Source: an uncultured Dehalococcoidia bacterium
Lineage (GTDB): Bacteria > Chloroflexota > Dehalococcoidia > Lucifugimonadales > UBA3495
Assembly (NCBI GenBank): GCA_958296225.1
Contig: OY282456.1
Coordinates: 806,001 to 870,000 of the forward strand
Direction of reading: 5' to 3'
Length of the DNA: 64,000 nt
In this document: positions 60,330 through 64,000 of the stretch, in pieces
Layout: every line of letters starts with the position of its first letter
How positions within the stretch are numbered: the stretch's first letter is position 1
Notes under the pieces: model-generated
Told to the model about the DNA's origin: nothing
Seen by the model: the letters and a program-made list of their open reading frames with translations, nothing else
Database searches by the model: none
Translations under genes and position numbers: made by a program

Positions 60330-61683
60330 ATGCCGTCACTATCCTCAGCTGTGCCAAGAAGTGGCTACCGTTTTTTGGCCAGCATAATCGGGGCCGTGCA
60401 AAAGCACGCCGGACCGCTGGCGGCAACGCTGGATGCGCCACACCGGAAAGGCGGCCGCAAGGGCTACGGCGCGATGCCAAAGCTCTGTGCCTGCTTACCG
60501 CAGCACGTCCTCAATATCCGCTACGCTAGCCGTTTCCTGTCTGAGCTGGACGCCAACCCGGCGTTATTGGATATGTGTGGCTTGGAGCCGGCTCCCGACG
60601 CCGGCACCTACAGTCGCTTCAAGAAAGCGCTCACCGCGCGTCAGGAAGCCATCGACCGCATCGTCGCCAGGGTGATAGTTGAAATCCGCGACGAGTTGGA
60701 GCGGTTGCGAGCCGCCGGCATCGTACCGGCCGACGCGCCCCGACTGGGCGATTACATTGCCTTTGATTCTACGGACATTGCCGCCTACGGCAATCCCAAG
60801 CGCAGCGTGCCTGCTGACCCGGATGCCAGTTGGGGACACCGGACGGCCAAGAACCAGAGCAGCGCCAAAAAAGATGAACTGTTTTACGGCTACAAGGTCC
60901 ACGAAAGCCGGCGATGCCTACTATGGTGTCCCGCTGGCGGGCATTGTCCTGCCGGCCAACGCGGGCGACGGGCCGCAGCTGCCCCAATTGCGGGCCGCAG
61001 TCCGGCGGTTGCATCCGTGGCTGACGCCGCAGTACGGCATCGGCGACAAAGCCTACGCGGGACAGGAACGGCAGCAGCACCTGGTGGACCACGGCATCGT
61101 TCCGATTGTTGCGGTGCCGCGGCCGCGTAAGGACGACAAAGGCCGGCGGCTGTACGACGGCATCTACACTGCCGACGGTCGGCCCACCTGCCTGGGCGGT
61201 GAACCTATGGAGTACCTGGGTTCTGACCCGGAGCAAGGGCGCCTGTTCCGGTGTCCCGGTAGTGGTTGCGAGTTGCAACATAAGGTTCACTGGTCTGCCT
61301 ACTGTGACTGTGAGGTGTGGGAGAAGCCGGCAGGCAAGTTACTGCGGATTATCAGCATCCTGCCGCGTTTCACCGCCGAGTGGCAACGGATTTACCGGAT
61401 GCGGACGTCAATTGAGCGTTACTTTCGCAGCGGGAAACACTCGCGGCTGCTCAACCGGCACCAGTGCCTGGGTATGGCCAAAGTGAGCCGGCACGTCAGG
61501 ATGTCGCGGCTGTCGTACTTGGCCACGGTGTTGGCCCGTCTGAAATCTGACGACTACGTAGGGATGCGGCATATGACGGTGAAGCTGCCGCCAGCGCGGC
61601 GCTGGGAAGCCGAGCATCCGCCGGGGTTGGTCTGCCAGAATCCCGACTGCGGTTGTTGCAGCAGGCGGCGAGCGGCGGCGTAA
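60330..61683 (+). pseudogene. IS5/IS1182-like DDE transposase, one frameshift
   Basis: The frame from 60330 (in-frame ATG also at 60252) has RKGYGAMPKLCACLPQHVLN, a dimer/HTH region, then FDSTDIAAYGNP (first catalytic Asp) and ELFYGYKVHES. Near 60905-60915 one base is lost or gained, and the next frame resumes with AGDAYYGVPLAGIVLPAN, YGIGDKAYAGQ (second Asp), CPGSGCELQHK and MRTSIERYFRSGKHSRLL (catalytic Glu), ending at 61683. The C-terminus has C-x4-C-x-C-C. No slippery A/T run is at the shift, so it looks like decay rather than programmed frameshifting. Confidence 0.85.
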
Positions 61684-61934
61684 CTCCCGGTGCTGGCGGG
61701 GCGTCGCTGACGAGATAAGGCACCGCGTCGGGCGTGCTCGCGCGGAAAGCCGTTCGTCCAGTTCGCCGGCGCAGTGTTGCGGGGCGCCACTGCAAGTGCC
61801 TGAGCGGCTGAGATCTAACTCTGGCGGCGCCGGCAAATTGGGAGCAATGTTCCACGTGCCGGGCGTAACCTGGCAGCAGCCCGGCGGGCGGTTGCAGTGT
61901 ACTAGTGGGCCGTGGCCCCTGCTGGAACGACCCA

Positions 61935-62090
61935 GATTCCGAAACGAATTCCGTCGCGCTTTTGACGAATTCTGCTGTCACTCTGGCGCATCGCTAGTTT
62001 CGCAATTTTCTCGACTCATGAGTCGCCCCTATGCCCACCACCAAAACGATGGTATAGTGCCTCAAACTACCTGAAACGAAACGCTACCGG
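61935..62090. repeat. Right boundary repeat of the 53.2-62.1 kb island
   Basis: Inverted counterpart of 53205-53345. Its outer end CTCAAACTACCTGAAACG then AAACGCTACC closely matches the right terminal repeat of the 795-bp element (CCAAACCACCTGAAACGG, then AACGCTACC), so the boundary is an IS-type end. Confidence 0.7.
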
Positions 62091-62180
62091 CAGCAAAGCG
62101 TGTGGCGATGACGGCTTTCCCCGTGTACGATGTTACCCTCCATCCGAACCGGGCAGTTTCAATAACCTATGGAGCAAGCG

Positions 62181-64000
62181 ATGCGCCTTGAACAGTCTGC
62201 AACACACTCCATCCGTGCATTATTAGAACACAAGTACGGGGACACAGCGCAACTTTCCTTACGGAACGCAGCACGCAATACGTCCGTACTCTGGCGCATC
62301 GCCCTCATCCTGCTAGGAATCATCGCCGCCGGCTGCTCCGAGGAGCCGGCGGTGACGCCCCGGCCGGCGCCGACGGCCGCCGGGGTTGCAACGATAATCG
62401 CCACCGCCGCCCCAACGGCAACGCCTATCCCGACCGCTACGCCGGCGCCAACGGCAACACCCGTCCCAACGGCTACATCCGCGCCGACCGCCACGCCCGC
62501 GCCAACGGCAACACCCGTCCCAACGGCAACACCCGTCCCAACGGCAACACCCGCGCCAACGGCTACGCCCATCCCAACGGCTACGCCCATCCCAACGCCA
62601 ACGCCGGCGCCGCCAGCCGCCGCTCCCGGAATAGAGGGCCCGGCTTTCGCCACGCATCTGTACGCGCTGGAGAGTGAGGACGTCAGGCTCGAAAGTTTCG
62701 ACGGGAGCGGTGGGGCCATTGAGGTGATGGGGGATGACCTGCTCGTTGCTACGACGAAAGGCCGGCTGGCCCTGGTTTTTTCCGATGGGACGGTGGAATA
62801 TCTTGACGGCAACGTTCCGATGAATGCAGCGTCTCTGGTGGAGCATGAGGATTACGATAATCATTTCAATCCGGGGGTCTTTCGGGTTGCCGATATTCTG
62901 CTGCAAGAACTTGGCGGGGGGCGTTACGAGCTGTTTGCGACGCACCATTACTTTACCGGCGAGTGTATCCGGTTCCGGTTGTCGTCCACGACGATGCTGA
63001 GGGATGCCGCGGGCGTAACGGTGCGGCCGGAGTGGCGGACGATATTTGACGTGGAACCCTGCCTGCCCTTGCGCTGGTTTGCCGGGCACGAGTCCGGCGG
63101 CAAAATGTTGCAGGACGGCGCAGACCATCTGCTGGTGATAATTGGGCACCAAGGAATAGACAACTGGTGGGCGGAGCCTACGTTTGACGCCGCCCGGCAG
63201 CTGGGCAAACTCGTCCGTATCGCCATCGCAACGGGAGAGGTTGAGACGCTGGCCATCGGCTTTCGCAACTCGCAAGGGCTGGTGAGAGATGCGGACGGCA
63301 ACCTCTGGGCGACCGACCACGGGCCGCAGGGCGGCGACGAACTTAACCTGCTGGAACCGGGCGGCGATTACGGCTGGCCCCGGGTCACCTACGGGGTGCA
63401 GTATGGCCGCGAGGTTCCCCCGACCATCAAGGATGCGGAGCTGGGCCGGCACGACGGTTTCCGCCCGCCGGCGTTCGCCTGGGTGCCATCGCCGGCCCTG
63501 TCCGCCATCGCCGTCAACGACCCGCAGCATTTCCCCCTGTGGCAAGACGACCTGCTGGTTGCCTCGTTTTTTGGCTGGCTCTACCGAGTCCGTCGCATCG
63601 ATACGGACGTGCAGTACGTCGAGCAAATCGAAGTTGGCTACCGCATCCGCGATATAACGTTTATGCCGGATGGACGCATCGCCCTGCTGCGCGATGGCGG
63701 GCTGGTGCATTTTCTGAGCCGTTCCACGATGTACTGCGATGAGGAATCCCGCAATCGCCGCGACGTGTACTCGGTTGACTGCGATGCCATCGCCCCAACG
63801 CCAACGCCAGCGCCAACGCTAACGCCAACTTCGGATGCGGGGGATTCAGGTACGGACACGGCGGCCGGCCAGCAGCTGTTCAGCCAGCAATGCAGCGTTT
63901 GCCACAGTCTGAACGCCGAGCAGCACGGCCCCGGCCCGCACCTCGTCGGCATCATAGGACGCACGCCGGGCGCGGTCAGCGGCTATAATTTCTCAGCGGC
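62181..64000 (+). CDS. Lipoprotein PQQ-type sugar dehydrogenase with PTATP linker and C-terminal cytochrome c (runs off right edge)
   Basis: The plus-strand frame opens at ATG 62181 (GGAG upstream; also ATG 62169) and is open to the edge, at least 606 residues. After about 35 residues comes a lipobox LLGIIAAGC, so the protein is lipid-anchored outside the membrane. A linker of (P-T-A-T-P-x) repeats coded by 18-bp units fills about 60-145. The propeller resembles soluble glucose/sorbosone dehydrogenases: GFRNSQGLVRDADGNLWATDHGPQGGDELNLLEPGGDYGWP with the catalytic His and metal/PQQ region, and FGWLYRVRR. A second Thr/Pro linker leads to QQLFSQQCSVCHSLN (haem-binding C-x2-C-H). It probably passes electrons from an aldose to its own haem. 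Confidence 0.85.
   Translation, partial: MRLEQSATHSIRALLEHKYGDTAQLSLRNAARNTSVLWRIALILLGIIAAGCSEEPAVTPRPAPTAAGVATIIATAAPTATPIPTATPAPTATPVPTATSAPTATPAPTATPVPTATPVPTATPAPTATPIPTATPIPTPTPAPPAAAPGIEGPAFATHLYALESEDVRLESFDGSGGAIEVMGDDLLVATTKGRLALVFSDGTVEYLDGNVPMNAASLVEHEDYDNHFNPGVFRVADILLQELGGGRYELFATHHYFTGECIRFRLSSTTMLRDAAGVTVRPEWRTIFDVEPCLPLRWFAGHESGGKMLQDGADHLLVIIGHQGIDNWWAEPTFDAARQLGKLVRIAIATGEVETLAIGFRNSQGLVRDADGNLWATDHGPQGGDELNLLEPGGDYGWPRVTYGVQYGREVPPTIKDAELGRHDGFRPPAFAWVPSPALSAIAVNDPQHFPLWQDDLLVASFFGWLYRVRRIDTDVQYVEQIEVGYRIRDITFMPDGRIALLRDGGLVHFLSRSTMYCDEESRNRRDVYSVDCDAIAPTPTPAPTLTPTSDAGDSGTDTAAGQQLFSQQCSVCHSLNAEQHGPGPHLVGIIGRTPGAVSGYNFSA

Noticed and set aside
60900..60920. Programmed frameshifting in the 60.3-kb transposase
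   Set aside because: No slippery heptamer or stop-proximal stimulator is visible at the shift; a simple indel explains it better.
62159..63710. Long minus-strand frames opposite the sugar dehydrogenase gene
   Set aside because: Low-complexity Gly/Val/Ala and Arg/Trp products that mirror the PTATP repeats; the plus strand encodes a coherent lipoprotein, propeller and haem motif.

Overview
The window is GC-rich bacterial DNA with few gaps, frequent GTG/TTG starts, and many ATGA or GTGA overlaps between neighbouring genes. The mixture of genes points to a member of the Chloroflexota, possibly the SAR202/Dehalococcoidia side: an Agl23-like multi-membrane protein, a pyruvate/acetoin dehydrogenase E1 pair, a luciferase-like monooxygenase, tartrate/malate dehydrogenase, xylose-isomerase-like barrels, PaREP1-like proteins, a single long RelA/SpoT and Calx-beta surface repeats. 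That placement is inference; no rRNA or tRNA gene was seen to fix it.

Layout. 0-0.8 kb: the start of an AccI-like restriction enzyme that runs off the left edge. 1-6 kb: a rhodanese whose catalytic cysteine codon is an in-frame TGA followed by a SECIS-like hairpin, a membrane-anchored thermonuclease, an SLC13 carrier and RelA/SpoT. 7-14 kb: a cell-envelope/glycolipid cluster (TPR, Agl23-like protein, LPG-flippase-like protein, FAD oxidoreductase) with a two-gene small-protein/aspartic-protease module inside it. 14-19.5 kb: MazF-like and HicB/HicA remnants, a glutamine-amidotransferase-like pseudoenzyme, gyrA, and a broken copy of a protease module. 19.5-24.7 kb: a UvrD helicase-nuclease split by a 795-bp insertion sequence, a partial gene duplication and a Phd/VapC pair with truncated VapC. 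24.7-30.4 kb: tartrate/malate dehydrogenase, Uma2 nuclease, and a large type IIG-like restriction-methylation protein with a PaREP1-like tail. 30.5-33.3 kb: E1 alpha and beta subunits separated by a second protease module. 33.7-38.4 kb: NHL propeller, coiled-coil protein, a methyltransferase/endonuclease pair whose 5' end carries a 12-C tract, and an LLM oxidoreductase. 38.5-42.7 kb: two paralogous proteins that look like distant tubulin/FtsZ relatives, and a hydrolase. 43-49.7 kb: a 2,232-residue secreted Calx-beta/GLUG surface protein, also with a 12-C tract just before its start. 50-53 kb: rpmB, rpe, argH and a sugar-isomerase-like gene. 53.2-62.1 kb: an accessory island of lower GC bounded by about 140-bp imperfect inverted repeats. 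It holds a LexA-like DNA-binding fragment, a compact ATP-grasp RiPP (graspetide-like) operon, a shattered methylase gene, a zinc-ribbon protein and a frameshifted transposase. 62.2 kb to the end: a lipoprotein sugar dehydrogenase with a cytochrome c tail that runs off the right edge.

The strongest candidates for something new are the putative selenocysteine rhodanese, the two poly-C tracts at the 5' ends of a methyltransferase gene and a giant surface-protein gene (possible phase variation), the ATP-grasp peptide cluster inside an inverted-repeat-bounded island, and the repeated small-protein/aspartic-protease modules. Four of the genes described here (1-808, the full 981-1817 frame, the 5' part of the methyltransferase, and 62181-64000) are easy to miss because they run off an edge, contain a TGA, or are out of frame with their start.
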